Source of the DNA: Gammaproteobacteria bacterium
Lineage (GTDB): Bacteria; Pseudomonadota; Gammaproteobacteria; Xanthomonadales; Xanthomonadaceae
Assembly: GCA_012510865.1 (NCBI GenBank)
Contig: JAAZHF010000363.1
Coordinates: 1-6,722, forward strand
Direction: 5' to 3'
DNA length: 6,722 nucleotides
The position numbers and the translations under genes are program-made. The stretch's first letter is position 1, and the number at the start of each line of letters is the position of its first letter. The notes under the pieces are model-generated. The model did no database searches. It was not told the DNA's origin and saw only the letters and a list, made by a program, of their open reading frames with translations. Below are positions 1-6,279 of this stretch, one piece after another.

Positions 1-1113
1 GAGGCCGCCTGCGCCGCCCTGCAGGTCCCGCTGGCGGTCGAACGGGTCCTCGTCGAGCGCGCCAGCGGGCTCGGCCTCGAGGCCGCCGCCCGCGGCGCCC
101 GGCGCGCCGCCTTCGCCCGGGCCCTCGGCGAAGGCGAGGTGCTGGCCCTCGCCCACCATCGCGACGACCAGGCCGAGACCTTCCTGCTCCGCGCGCTGCG
201 GGCCTCGGGTCCCGACGGGCTGGCGGCGATGCGCCCCTGGCTCCGCTTCGCCGGCGGATGGATGTGGCGGCCGCTGCTCGAGCAGCCGCGCGGCCTGCTC
301 GAGGCCTGGGCCCGCGAGCGCGGCCTGGGCTGGATCGAGGACCCGGCCAACGCCGACCCGGCGCACGATCGCACCCACCTGCGCCGGCACGTGCTGCCTC
401 TGCTGCGGGAGCGCTGGCCCTCGGCCGACGCCGCGTTCGCGCGCTCCGCGGCCCTGTGCGCGGAGGCTTCGGACCTGCTTGCGCACGGGGACGAGGCGGC
501 GCTCCGGGACCTCGTCGGCCCCGGCAGGGGAGCGGCGGCCGACACGCTCCCGATCGCCGGGCTGCGCGAGCTGCCCCCCGCGCGCCGTGCCCGGGTGCTG
601 AGGGCATGGGCCGCGAGCCGGTCGCTGCCGCCGCTTCCGGCCTCGGGGATCGCGGCCATCGAACGCCTGTTCGACGCCCGCGGGGACGGCGCGGCCGGAT
701 ACCGCTGGGCGGGCGCGGAGGTCAGGGCGTGGCGGCGGCAGCTGCACGCGCTGCCGCGGGCGCCGCGTGCGCTGCCGCCCGGATGGAGCCGCGACTGGGA
801 CGGCCGGCGACCGCTGCCGCTGCCCGGCGGCGGGGAGCTGGTCCTCGAAGGCGCGCCCGCGTTCGCGCGGCCGCTGCGTGCCCACGCCAGGCGCGGCGGC
901 GAGCGCCTCCGGCTGCCGGGCCGCGACCACTCGCACGCGCTCAAGCACCTGCTCCAGGACGCGGGCATCCCGCCCTGGCAGCGTGCCCGGCTTCCGCTGC
1001 TTTCCGACCCCGAAGGGCGCCTGCAGGCCGCCGGGGACGCGCTGCTGTCGGCGGAGCTGCACGACTGGCTCGCCAGCCGCGGCGCGCGCCTGCGCTGGCG
1101 GCAGTTGGCGTAA
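1..1113 (+). CDS. tilS: tRNA(Ile)-lysidine synthetase TilS, 5'-truncated
   Basis: This enzyme ligates lysine to C34 of the AUA-reading tRNA-Ile, using ATP, and so converts it from a Met-like to an Ile-decoding tRNA in the cytoplasm. The frame is open from base 1, giving 370 visible residues; the start and the N-terminal SGGxDS P-loop lie outside the window. Visible residues 52-59 read HHRDDQAE, the signature after the nucleotide-binding core. Around residues 111-140 comes the family segment with DPAN, DRTHLR and LPLL, normally DxSN...DRNxLR, so the usual Asn after Arg is Thr here. Residues 299-334 carry the C-terminal TilS domain (RLRLPGRDHSHALKHLLQ, then GIPPWQRARLPLL). The middle is very Ala/Arg-rich, which fits the high GC. 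Its stop lies 9 bp before xseB, suggesting co-transcription. The E. coli protein has about 430 residues, so roughly 60-90 appear to be missing upstream. Confidence 0.95.
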   Translation, partial: EAACAALQVPLAVERVLVERASGLGLEAAARGARRAAFARALGEGEVLALAHHRDDQAETFLLRALRASGPDGLAAMRPWLRFAGGWMWRPLLEQPRGLLEAWARERGLGWIEDPANADPAHDRTHLRRHVLPLLRERWPSADAAFARSAALCAEASDLLAHGDEAALRDLVGPGRGAAADTLPIAGLRELPPARRARVLRAWAASRSLPPLPASGIAAIERLFDARGDGAAGYRWAGAEVRAWRRQLHALPRAPRALPPGWSRDWDGRRPLPLPGGGELVLEGAPAFARPLRAHARRGGERLRLPGRDHSHALKHLLQDAGIPPWQRARLPLLSDPEGRLQAAGDALLSAELHDWLASRGARLRWRQLA

Positions 1114-1122
1114 ACTCGCGGC

Positions 1123-1389
1123 ATGTCGAAAACGCCCGAATCCACGAAGGACGCCTCCCCGGTCGCCGACTTCGAAACCTCGCTCGACGCGCTCGAGCAG
1201 CTGGTGGAAAAGATGGAGCACGGGGACATGAGCCTGGAAGACTCGCTCGCCGCCTACGAGCGCGGCGTGGGCCTCTACCGGCGATGCCAGCAGGCGCTCG
1301 AGCAGGCCGAACTGCGCGTCCGCCTGCTCACCGACCCGCAGGACCCCGGCACGGCCGCGGCCTTCCCCGCCAGCGGCGACGATGCCTGA
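1123..1389 (+). CDS. xseB: Exodeoxyribonuclease VII small subunit
   Basis: XseB binds in several copies to the large subunit XseA to form exonuclease VII, which degrades single-stranded DNA to short oligonucleotides in repair and recombination. The 88-residue product has the usual family length. Its core, residues 17-69, contains [20 protein letters not shown], then [19 protein letters not shown] and a helix ending ELRVRLL, the two-helix coiled hairpin typical of XseB. Flanks of about 16 and 19 residues are polar or disordered. The ATG is the only sensible start for this core. No strong Shine-Dalgarno sequence precedes it, so translation may be coupled to termination of tilS 9 bp upstream. 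The last codons overlap the start of ispA, as in the E. coli xseB-ispA arrangement. XseA is not encoded in this window. Confidence 0.95.
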   Translation: MSKTPESTKDASPVADFETSLDALEQLVEKMEHGDMSLEDSLAAYERGVGLYRRCQQALEQAELRVRLLTDPQDPGTAAAFPASGDDA

Positions 1390-2287
1390 GTCCGGCGCCG
1401 GCGCGACCGGCATCGCGGCCAGGCTCGACGAGTGGCGGCAGCGCATCGACCGGGTCCTCGCGGCGGCGCTCGACGCGCACCCTGCCGCCGAGCCGCGCCT
1501 GGGCGACGCGATGCGCCACGCCGTTCTGCTGGGCGGCAAACGCATCCGGCCCCTGCTCGTCTACGCCGCGGGCGACGCCTTCGGCGCTGATGCCGGCGCG
1601 CTCGACGCACCCGCGGCGGCGATCGAACTGGTCCACGCCTATTCGCTGGTCCACGATGACCTCCCGGCCATGGACGACGACGCGCTCCGCCGCGGCCAGC
1701 CCACGGTCCACGTCGCCTTCGACGAGGCCACCGCGATCCTTGCCGGGGATGCCCTGCAGTCGCTGGCCTTCGCGGTGCTCGCCGACGCCGCCGGATGCAG
1801 CGACGCGGCGCGCGTGGAGATGCTGCGCGAGCTCGCCGCGGGCGCCGGCGGCATGTGCGGCGGACAGGCGCTGGACCTGGCCGCGACCGGCACCGGTGCC
1901 GCGACGGGGATCGACGCGCTGGAGCGGCTGCACGCACTGAAGACCGGCGCGCTGATCCGGGCCGCGGTGCGCATGGGCGCGATCGCCGCGGGTGCAGGGG
2001 CCGCGGACCGCAACCGGCTGGACGCCTATGCCGACGCCCTCGGCCTGGCCTTCCAGGTCCGCGACGACCTGCTCGACGTCGAGGGCGAGAGCGCAACGCT
2101 CGGGAAGACCGCCGGCAAGGACGTGGCGCAGGACAAGGCCACCTTCCCGGCGCTGGTCGGCATCGCCGGTTCGCGCGAACGTCTCGAGCGCCTCGGAGGC
2201 GCGCTGCGCGATGCGCTGGCGCCGCTGGGATCGCGCGGCGCCGCGCTGGCCGAGCTGGGCACGGTGGCGATCCACCGCTCCCACTGA
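1382..2287 (+). CDS. ispA: Farnesyl diphosphate synthase (polyprenyl synthetase family)
   Basis: IspA condenses DMAPP with two IPP units to geranyl and then farnesyl diphosphate, precursor of undecaprenyl phosphate, quinone side chains and heme O. The 301-residue length matches bacterial FPP synthases (299 in E. coli). Visible motifs are GGKRIRP at 51-57 (IPP binding), the first Asp-rich motif DDLPAMD at 92-98 followed by [21 protein letters not shown] at 156-166, the KTGALI motif at 187-192, and FQVRDDLLD at 224-232 with the second Asp-rich motif at 228-232, then [14 protein letters not shown]. Tyr87 and Ser88 sit 5 and 4 residues before the first Asp motif, as in bacterial short-chain enzymes, which supports FPP rather than a longer product. 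The start overlaps the end of xseB by 8 bases (ATGCCTGA), implying translational coupling. The dxs gene that follows ispA in E. coli is absent here. Confidence 0.96.
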   Translation: MPESGAGATGIAARLDEWRQRIDRVLAAALDAHPAAEPRLGDAMRHAVLLGGKRIRPLLVYAAGDAFGADAGALDAPAAAIELVHAYSLVHDDLPAMDDDALRRGQPTVHVAFDEATAILAGDALQSLAFAVLADAAGCSDAARVEMLRELAAGAGGMCGGQALDLAATGTGAATGIDALERLHALKTGALIRAAVRMGAIAAGAGAADRNRLDAYADALGLAFQVRDDLLDVEGESATLGKTAGKDVAQDKATFPALVGIAGSRERLERLGGALRDALAPLGSRGAALAELGTVAIHRSH

Positions 2288-2293
2288 GCCGGA

Positions 2294-2317
2294 GGGTCGC
2301 GGCCGGGGCCGCGACCC
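2294..2317. terminator. Perfect GC-rich inverted repeat between convergent genes, likely bidirectional terminator
   Basis: GGGTCGCGGCC (2294-2304) and GGCCGCGACCC (2307-2317) form a perfect 11-bp stem around two bases; in RNA the innermost pairs would open to give a larger loop. It begins 6 bases after the ispA stop and, on the other strand, 7 bases after the stop of the DUF4870-type gene, so it could serve both transcripts. There is no U-tract on either side, so it is not a canonical intrinsic terminator. It could be a 3' mRNA-stabilising hairpin or act with Rho. The structure is directly seen; the function is inferred. Confidence 0.55.
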
Positions 2318-2324
2318 GCTGCGG

Positions 2325-2738
2325 TTACTTGATCAGGCGCAGGGTGAACGGATAGCGGTAGGCCACGCCTTCGTTGGCCTTCATCGCGGCGATGATGGTC
2401 ATCACCAGCCAGTAGATGCCGACCGCGAACGCCAGGAAGAAGAACACGAAGCCGACGAGCACGATCAGCAGGATCGTGCCGATCACCGACAGCGCGATGA
2501 CCGCGATCGCGACCGTGATGTTGAAGTTCAGCGCTTCCTTGGCCTGGTCGTCGACGAAGGGCATGGTGTCCTTCTTCACCAGCCAGATGACCAGCGGGCC
2601 GATGACGGCGCCGATGCCGCCGGTGAACAGCGCGGACAGGGCGGACAGGTGCGCGAACAGCGCCCACTGCCGCTGCTGGGGGTCGATGGCGCCGGCGGAC
2701 GCCTGCGGTTCGGTGCTGCTGCCCTGTTCGTCGAACAT
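2325..2738 (-). CDS. Small DUF4870-type (Tic20-like) membrane protein
   Basis: The 137-residue protein is predicted to be an inner-membrane protein of unknown function. Residues 1-24 are polar (Gln, Ser, Ala, Pro), followed by a first hydrophobic stretch at about 29-54 containing GGIGAVIGPLVIWLVKK. Next come an acidic loop and the segment DDQAKEALNFNITV (63-76), the hallmark I recognise from DUF4870 proteins. A second, nearly uninterrupted hydrophobic stretch runs from about 74 to 119, enough for two helices, and the protein ends in a short basic tail. The ATG at 2738 is chosen because the family match begins right after it and GGGGAA lies a few bases upstream; the frame stays open further upstream only as a GC-rich shadow of pmbA. 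It lies 86 bp downstream of pmbA on the same strand, so read-through or its own promoter is possible. No link between its function and PmbA is known to me. Confidence 0.85.
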   Translation of the reverse strand: MFDEQGSSTEPQASAGAIDPQQRQWALFAHLSALSALFTGGIGAVIGPLVIWLVKKDTMPFVDDQAKEALNFNITVAIAVIALSVIGTILLIVLVGFVFFFLAFAVGIYWLVMTIIAAMKANEGVAYRYPFTLRLIK

Positions 2739-2769
2739 GTTGGTTTCCCCGTGCGGATGAAGAGCCGGA

Positions 2770-2796
2770 ACGTTACCACGTCCGGCCGCGTTCCAA
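2770..2796 (-). promoter_or_regulatory. Possible weak promoter for the DUF4870-type gene
   Basis: On the minus strand a TTGGAA (2796-2791) resembling a -35 box is followed after 15 bases by TAACGT (2775-2770), a poor -10 match. This lies in the 86-bp gap between pmbA and the small membrane protein gene, about 30-60 bases before its ATG, and includes some of the few AT-richer bases in the gap. Spacing is short and the -10 matches poorly, so this is only a candidate. Confidence 0.22.
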
Positions 2797-2801
2797 TCCT
2801 C

Positions 2802-2819
2802 CCCCGGCGCCGTTCGGGG
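2802..2819 (-). terminator. Weak hairpin just after the pmbA stop
   Basis: CCCCG (2802-2806) pairs with CGGGG (2815-2819) across an 8-base loop, starting 5 bases beyond the pmbA stop codon on the minus strand. The 5-bp stem is GC-only but short, and no U-tract follows in the pmbA direction, so termination here would be partial at best. In a genome this GC-rich, such a stem could occur by chance. Confidence 0.22.
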
Positions 2820-2824
2820 ACGCC

Positions 2825-4195
2825 TCAGCGGCTGCCCGCCACCGTCATCCCGCCGACCAGGATCGACCCGGTGCGGATGTGCGAACGCGGGTCGACGTCG
2901 CTGCCCACCGCCTCGACCGCCGCGAACACGTCGCGCAGGTTGCCGGCCACGGTGATGCCGTCGACCGGGTGCACCACCTGGCCGTCCTCGACCCAGAACC
3001 CCGAGGCGCCGCGCGAGTAGTCTCCGGTCACCGTGTTGACGCCCTGCCCCATCAGGCCGGTGACCAGCAGGCCCCGGCCCATGCCGCGCAGCATGTCGTC
3101 GAGGCCGCCCGCGTTCGCCGCGACCTCGAGGTTGTGCACGCCGCCCGCGTTCGCCGTGGTCTCCAGCCCGAGGCGGCGCGCCGAGTAGCTGCCGAGCACG
3201 TAGCGGCGGAGCACCCCGGCTTCGACCAGGGGCGCTTCGCGCGTGGCCACGCCCTCGGCGTCGAAGGCGGCCGAGCGCAGGCCGCGCATCAGGAAGGGAC
3301 GCTCGTGGATCGCGAACCAGTCCGGGAAGATCCGCTGCCCGGCGGCGCCGACCAGGAAGCTGGCGCCACGGTACAGGGCCCCGCCGGACACCGCGCCGAG
3401 CAGGTGGCCCACCAGCGAGCGCGCCGTCTCGGCCGAGAACAGCACCGGGTAGCGACCGGTCGCAATCGGCGCAGGATCGAGGCGCGCGAGCGTGCGCCGG
3501 GCCGCGTGCCGGCCGACCGCGGCCGCGGGCTCGAGATCGCCGGCCGCGAGCGCATAGGTGTACCACCCGTCGCGCTGCATGCCTTCGCCCCGTCCCGCGA
3601 TCAGCGCGCAGGACAGGCTGTGGTGGCTGCCGCGCTCGGCGCCTACGAAGCCGTGGCTGTTGGCGTAGACGCTCAGCGACGCCGAGGTGGCGACCGACGC
3701 ACCGTCGGAGTTGGTGATCCGTGCATCGGCGTCGCGCCCCGCCTGCTCGGCGGCCAGGGCCAGCGACACGGCCTCCTGCGCGTCCAGGTCCCAGGGATGC
3801 CAGGTGTCGAACTCGCGGATCGCGCGGGCCATGAGCGCTGCCTCGGCGAGGCCCGCCGCCGGATCGTCCCCGGTGTGCCGCGCGATCGCGCAGGCCTGCT
3901 CGACCGTGGCCTCGAGGCTCTCCGGGCGCAGGTCCGCGGTGCTGGCGCTCCCCTTGCGCCCTCCGAAGTACACCGTCACAGCGATGCCGCGGTCGCGGGT
4001 GGACTCGACCGACTCCACCTCGCCCATGCGCACGTTGACGCTGAGGCCGCGGTCCTCGCTGCACGAGACCTCGGCCTGGCTCGCCCCGGCCGCGCGGCAG
4101 CGGTCGAGCAGCTGGCCGGCGACCGACTCCAGTCGCGCCAGGCGCTCGCGGCTGTCGTCGCGCCCGGGCGCGTCTTCGATGATCGGACTGGTCAA
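2825..4195 (-). CDS. pmbA: Metalloprotease-family protein PmbA/TldE, partner of TldD
   Basis: PmbA (TldE) forms a heterodimer with TldD that degrades unfolded peptides; in E. coli the pair matures the microcin B17 precursor and degrades the CcdA antitoxin. It is cytoplasmic. The 456 residues match the family (450 in E. coli). Conserved segments include MGEVESVE (57-64), GGRKGSAST (78-86), ARITNSDGAS (158-167), GSYSARRLGL (335-344), GGVHN (351-355), LMGQGVNTVTGDYSRGASGF (381-400) and DGITVAGNL (412-420). It lacks the HExxxH zinc motif: the equivalent region reads LVGHLLGAVSGG, as expected for the non-catalytic subunit. The start is TTG; no in-frame ATG or GTG precedes it closely, family similarity begins near residue 15-20, and AAGGA lies 7 bases upstream. 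The catalytic partner tldD lies upstream on the same strand, separated by the antisense gene darP. Confidence 0.95.
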   Translation of the reverse strand: MTSPIIEDAPGRDDSRERLARLESVAGQLLDRCRAAGASQAEVSCSEDRGLSVNVRMGEVESVESTRDRGIAVTVYFGGRKGSASTADLRPESLEATVEQACAIARHTGDDPAAGLAEAALMARAIREFDTWHPWDLDAQEAVSLALAAEQAGRDADARITNSDGASVATSASLSVYANSHGFVGAERGSHHSLSCALIAGRGEGMQRDGWYTYALAAGDLEPAAAVGRHAARRTLARLDPAPIATGRYPVLFSAETARSLVGHLLGAVSGGALYRGASFLVGAAGQRIFPDWFAIHERPFLMRGLRSAAFDAEGVATREAPLVEAGVLRRYVLGSYSARRLGLETTANAGGVHNLEVAANAGGLDDMLRGMGRGLLVTGLMGQGVNTVTGDYSRGASGFWVEDGQVVHPVDGITVAGNLRDVFAAVEAVGSDVDPRSHIRTGSILVGGMTVAGSR

Positions 4196-4207
4196 TGCCT
4201 TATCCTT
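4193..4207 (-). promoter_or_regulatory. Ribosome binding site and TTG start of pmbA
   Basis: Read on the minus strand, AAGGATAAGGCATTG places the Shine-Dalgarno core AAGGA 7 bases before TTG. This decides the non-ATG start: codons further upstream in the frame include no ATG, GTG or TTG close by, and the next internal Met (residue 57) would remove conserved N-terminal sequence. The first base of the TTG pairs with base 4195, which on the plus strand begins an ATG in the darP frame. Confidence 0.75.
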
Positions 4208-4239
4208 GCAGGTTCCTGGATGGCTCGATGGGCGGCGAC
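4196..4239. promoter_or_regulatory. Divergent pmbA-darP intergenic region
   Basis: These 44 bases separate the TTG of pmbA from the preferred ATG of darP. Any promoters for the two genes must lie here or inside the opposite gene's coding start. The slightly AT-richer TTATCC at 4199-4204 is the only -10-like string on the plus strand, and I found no convincing -35 partner on either strand. I therefore mark the region without claiming specific boxes. If darP starts at 4195 or 4228, the gap shrinks or disappears. Confidence 0.35.
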
Positions 4240-4767
4240 ATGCGCGGCAGGGACGAAGACACCGGCGAATACCTCGGCCCCAGCCGCAGCGCGCAGCGCC
4301 GCCAGGCGCTGGACGTGCTGGAGCTGGCGAAGCAGCTGGTCGAGCTCGACCCGGGCAGGCTGGCCAGGCTTCCGCTGGGCGACAGCCTGCTGCCGCACGT
4401 CGCGCAGGCGCGTCGGATCACGTCGAACATCGCCCGCAAGCGCGAGATCGCCTTCCTCGCCAAGCAGCTGCGCCGCGAGGACGAGGAGGCGCTGGATGCG
4501 CTGCGCGACGCGCTCGACGAGGACGGCGAAGCGGCGCGGCTGGACACGGCCCGCCTGCACCGCGCCGAGGAGTGGCGCGAGCGCCTCCTGGGCGACGAGG
4601 GCGCGCCGGCGCTGTCCGCCCTGCTCGACGCGTTCCCGGGCGCCGACAGCCAGCGCATCCGCCAGCTCGTCCGCAACGCGCGCGCCGAACGCGAGGCCGG
4701 GAAGCCGCCGCGTGCCTTCCGCGAGCTGTACCGCGAGATCCGCGCGCTGCTCGACCAGGCCGACTGA
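4240..4767 (+). CDS. darP: Ribosome assembly factor DarP (YjgA family)
   Basis: DarP (dual-action ribosomal maturation protein, formerly YjgA/UPF0307) binds late 50S precursors and promotes maturation of the peptidyl transferase centre. With this start the product has 175 residues, close to the family norm (183 in E. coli). It is almost wholly helical and charged: SRSAQRRQALDVLELAKQLV (15-34), LPLGDSLLPHVAQARRI (44-60), ARKREIAFLAKQLRRED (65-81), and a conserved end with RIRQLVRNARAEREAGKPPRA (139-159) and RELYREIRALL (161-171). I placed the start at MRGRDEDTGE because xanthomonad homologues, as I recall them, begin that way. In-frame ATGs at 4195 and 4228 would add 15 or 4 residues, and none has a clear Shine-Dalgarno. 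It is divergent from pmbA, as yjgA is in E. coli, and its stop lies 17 bp from that of convergent tldD. Confidence 0.92.
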   Translation: MRGRDEDTGEYLGPSRSAQRRQALDVLELAKQLVELDPGRLARLPLGDSLLPHVAQARRITSNIARKREIAFLAKQLRREDEEALDALRDALDEDGEAARLDTARLHRAEEWRERLLGDEGAPALSALLDAFPGADSQRIRQLVRNARAEREAGKPPRAFRELYREIRALLDQAD

Positions 4768-4784
4768 GCCGCGTTCGCAGGTGG

Positions 4785-6227
4785 TCACGCGCGGGTGCCG
4801 CCCACGGTGATCCCGTCCACCAGCAGCGAGGGCTGGCCCACGCCGACCGGCACGCTCTGCCCGTCCTTTCCGCAGGTGCCGACGCCGTCGTCGAGCGCCA
4901 TGTCGTGGCCGACCATCCGGACCCTCTGCATGGTCTCGGGGCCGCTGCCGATCAGGGTCGCGCCCTTCACCGGCGCGGTCACCCGGCCGTCCTCGATGAG
5001 GTAGGCCTCGGTCGCCGAGAACACGTACTTGCCGCTGGTGATGTCGACCTGGCCGCCGCCGAAGTTGACCGCGTACAGGCCCTTCTTCACCGAGCGGATC
5101 ATGTCGGCGGGATCGTCCGTCCCCGCCAGCATGTACGTGTTCGTCATCCGCGGCATCACCAGGTGCGCGAAGGATTCGCGGCGGCTGTTGCCGGTGGGCG
5201 CCACGCCCATCAGGCGGGCGTTGAGCGTGTCCTGCATGTAGCCGGTCAGCACGCCGCCCTCGATCAGCGTCGTGCACTGCGTGGGCGTGCCCTCGTCGTC
5301 GACGCTGAGCGAACCGCGGCGTCCGTCGAGCGTGCCATCGTCGACGATGGTCACGCCGCGAGCCGCGACGCGCTGGCCCATGCGCCCGGCGTAGGTGCTG
5401 CTTCCCTTGCGGTTGAAGTCACCCTCCAGCCCGTGCCCGACGGCTTCGTGCAGCAGCACCCCGGGCCAGCCGCTGCCGAGCACCACCGGCATCGTGCCGG
5501 CCGGCGCGTCGATGGCCTCGAGGTTGACCAGGGCCTGCCGCAGCGCTTCGCGCGCGTACTTCTCGGGCTGGCCGTCGCCGAGCAGCTCGGCGTAGGAACA
5601 GCGCCCGCCGTACCCGGCGTAGCCGGTCTCGCGCCGGCCCCCCTGCTCCACGATCACCTGGATGTTCAGCCGCACCAGCGGGCGCACGTCGCCGGCGACC
5701 ACGCCGTCCGACCGCGCCACGAAGATGGTGTCGACGCCGCCCGACAGGCTGACCACCACCTGGGTCACCCGCGGATCGGCGGCGCGCAGCATCCGGTCGA
5801 CCCGGCGCAGCGACTCGACCTTGGCGTCGCTGGCCATGCCGTCGACCGGGTCCTCGGCCGGGTACAGCGCCCGCGCACCCGCCGGCACCAGCGCGCGGGC
5901 GCGGGTCTCGGCGCCGCTGCGCGCGATGGCCCTCGCCGAGCCGGCGGCGGACAGCAGCGCTTCGGCGTTGATGTCGTCGGCATAGGCGAAACCGGTCTTC
6001 TCGCCGCTGATCGCGCGCACGCCGACGCCCTGCTCGATCGAGTGCGCGCCATCGCGGACGATCCCGTCCTCGACGGTCCAGCTTTCGCGTCGCGCGTGCT
6101 GGAAATAGATGTCCCCGAAGTCGATGCCCGGGCCGAGCAGCGCGCCGAAGGTGCGCTCCAGGCCGCGGGCGTCGAGGCCCGCGGGCAGCAGGAGGCGGGA
6201 TTCGGCGATTGCAAGGGCCTGGCTCAT
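4785..6227 (-). CDS. tldD: Zinc metalloprotease TldD, catalytic subunit of TldD/E
   Basis: TldD carries the active site of the TldD/TldE heterodimer, a cytoplasmic metalloprotease that threads and degrades unfolded peptides. The product has 480 residues (481 in E. coli). The zinc-binding HExxxH motif is present as HEAVGH, with His260, Glu261 and His265, followed by GLEGDFNRKGSS; the third ligand is expected at Cys452 in GTCGKDGQSVPVGVGQPS (450-467). Other family segments are GDIYFQHARRESW (38-50), EQGVGVRAISGEKTGFAYAD (65-84), RRGSLSVDDEGTPTQ (303-317), MPRMTNTYML (358-367), KKGLYAVNFGGGQVD (381-395) and GSGPETM (427-433). Everything needed for activity is intact. The ATG at 6227 is preceded by GGAG at a slightly long spacing of 11. 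It follows the yhdP-type gene by 52 bp, as in E. coli yhdP-tldD, and probably shares its transcript. Its partner pmbA lies 589 bp downstream beyond antisense darP. Confidence 0.97.
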   Translation of the reverse strand: MSQALAIAESRLLLPAGLDARGLERTFGALLGPGIDFGDIYFQHARRESWTVEDGIVRDGAHSIEQGVGVRAISGEKTGFAYADDINAEALLSAAGSARAIARSGAETRARALVPAGARALYPAEDPVDGMASDAKVESLRRVDRMLRAADPRVTQVVVSLSGGVDTIFVARSDGVVAGDVRPLVRLNIQVIVEQGGRRETGYAGYGGRCSYAELLGDGQPEKYAREALRQALVNLEAIDAPAGTMPVVLGSGWPGVLLHEAVGHGLEGDFNRKGSSTYAGRMGQRVAARGVTIVDDGTLDGRRGSLSVDDEGTPTQCTTLIEGGVLTGYMQDTLNARLMGVAPTGNSRRESFAHLVMPRMTNTYMLAGTDDPADMIRSVKKGLYAVNFGGGQVDITSGKYVFSATEAYLIEDGRVTAPVKGATLIGSGPETMQRVRMVGHDMALDDGVGTCGKDGQSVPVGVGQPSLLVDGITVGGTRA

Positions 6228-6279
6228 GGTTGGTCCGACTCCGGGGATTCAAGCCACGTGAGGGCGGGGCGCCGCGGGA

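Noticed and set aside
258..1940. Plus-strand frame of 560 codons overlapping tilS, xseB and ispA
   Set aside because: Its product is Arg/Ala/Pro-rich with no domain, and it overlaps three well-identified genes in another frame.
1328..2284. Minus-strand frame of about 318 codons opposite ispA
   Set aside because: It is the reverse-strand shadow of the ispA codons, with no recognisable motif and no plausible start signal.
2325..4064. Minus-strand frame that could fuse a long upstream extension to the DUF4870-type protein
   Set aside because: The upstream part is an out-of-frame shadow of pmbA with low-complexity Arg/Gly/Ala sequence. The family match starts exactly at the ATG at 2738, which has its own ribosome-binding sequence.
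2879..4810. Plus-strand open frame of about 640 codons antisense to pmbA
   Set aside because: It mirrors pmbA codons and then passes through darP in the wrong frame. There is no family motif, and the well-supported pmbA and darP genes explain the same DNA.
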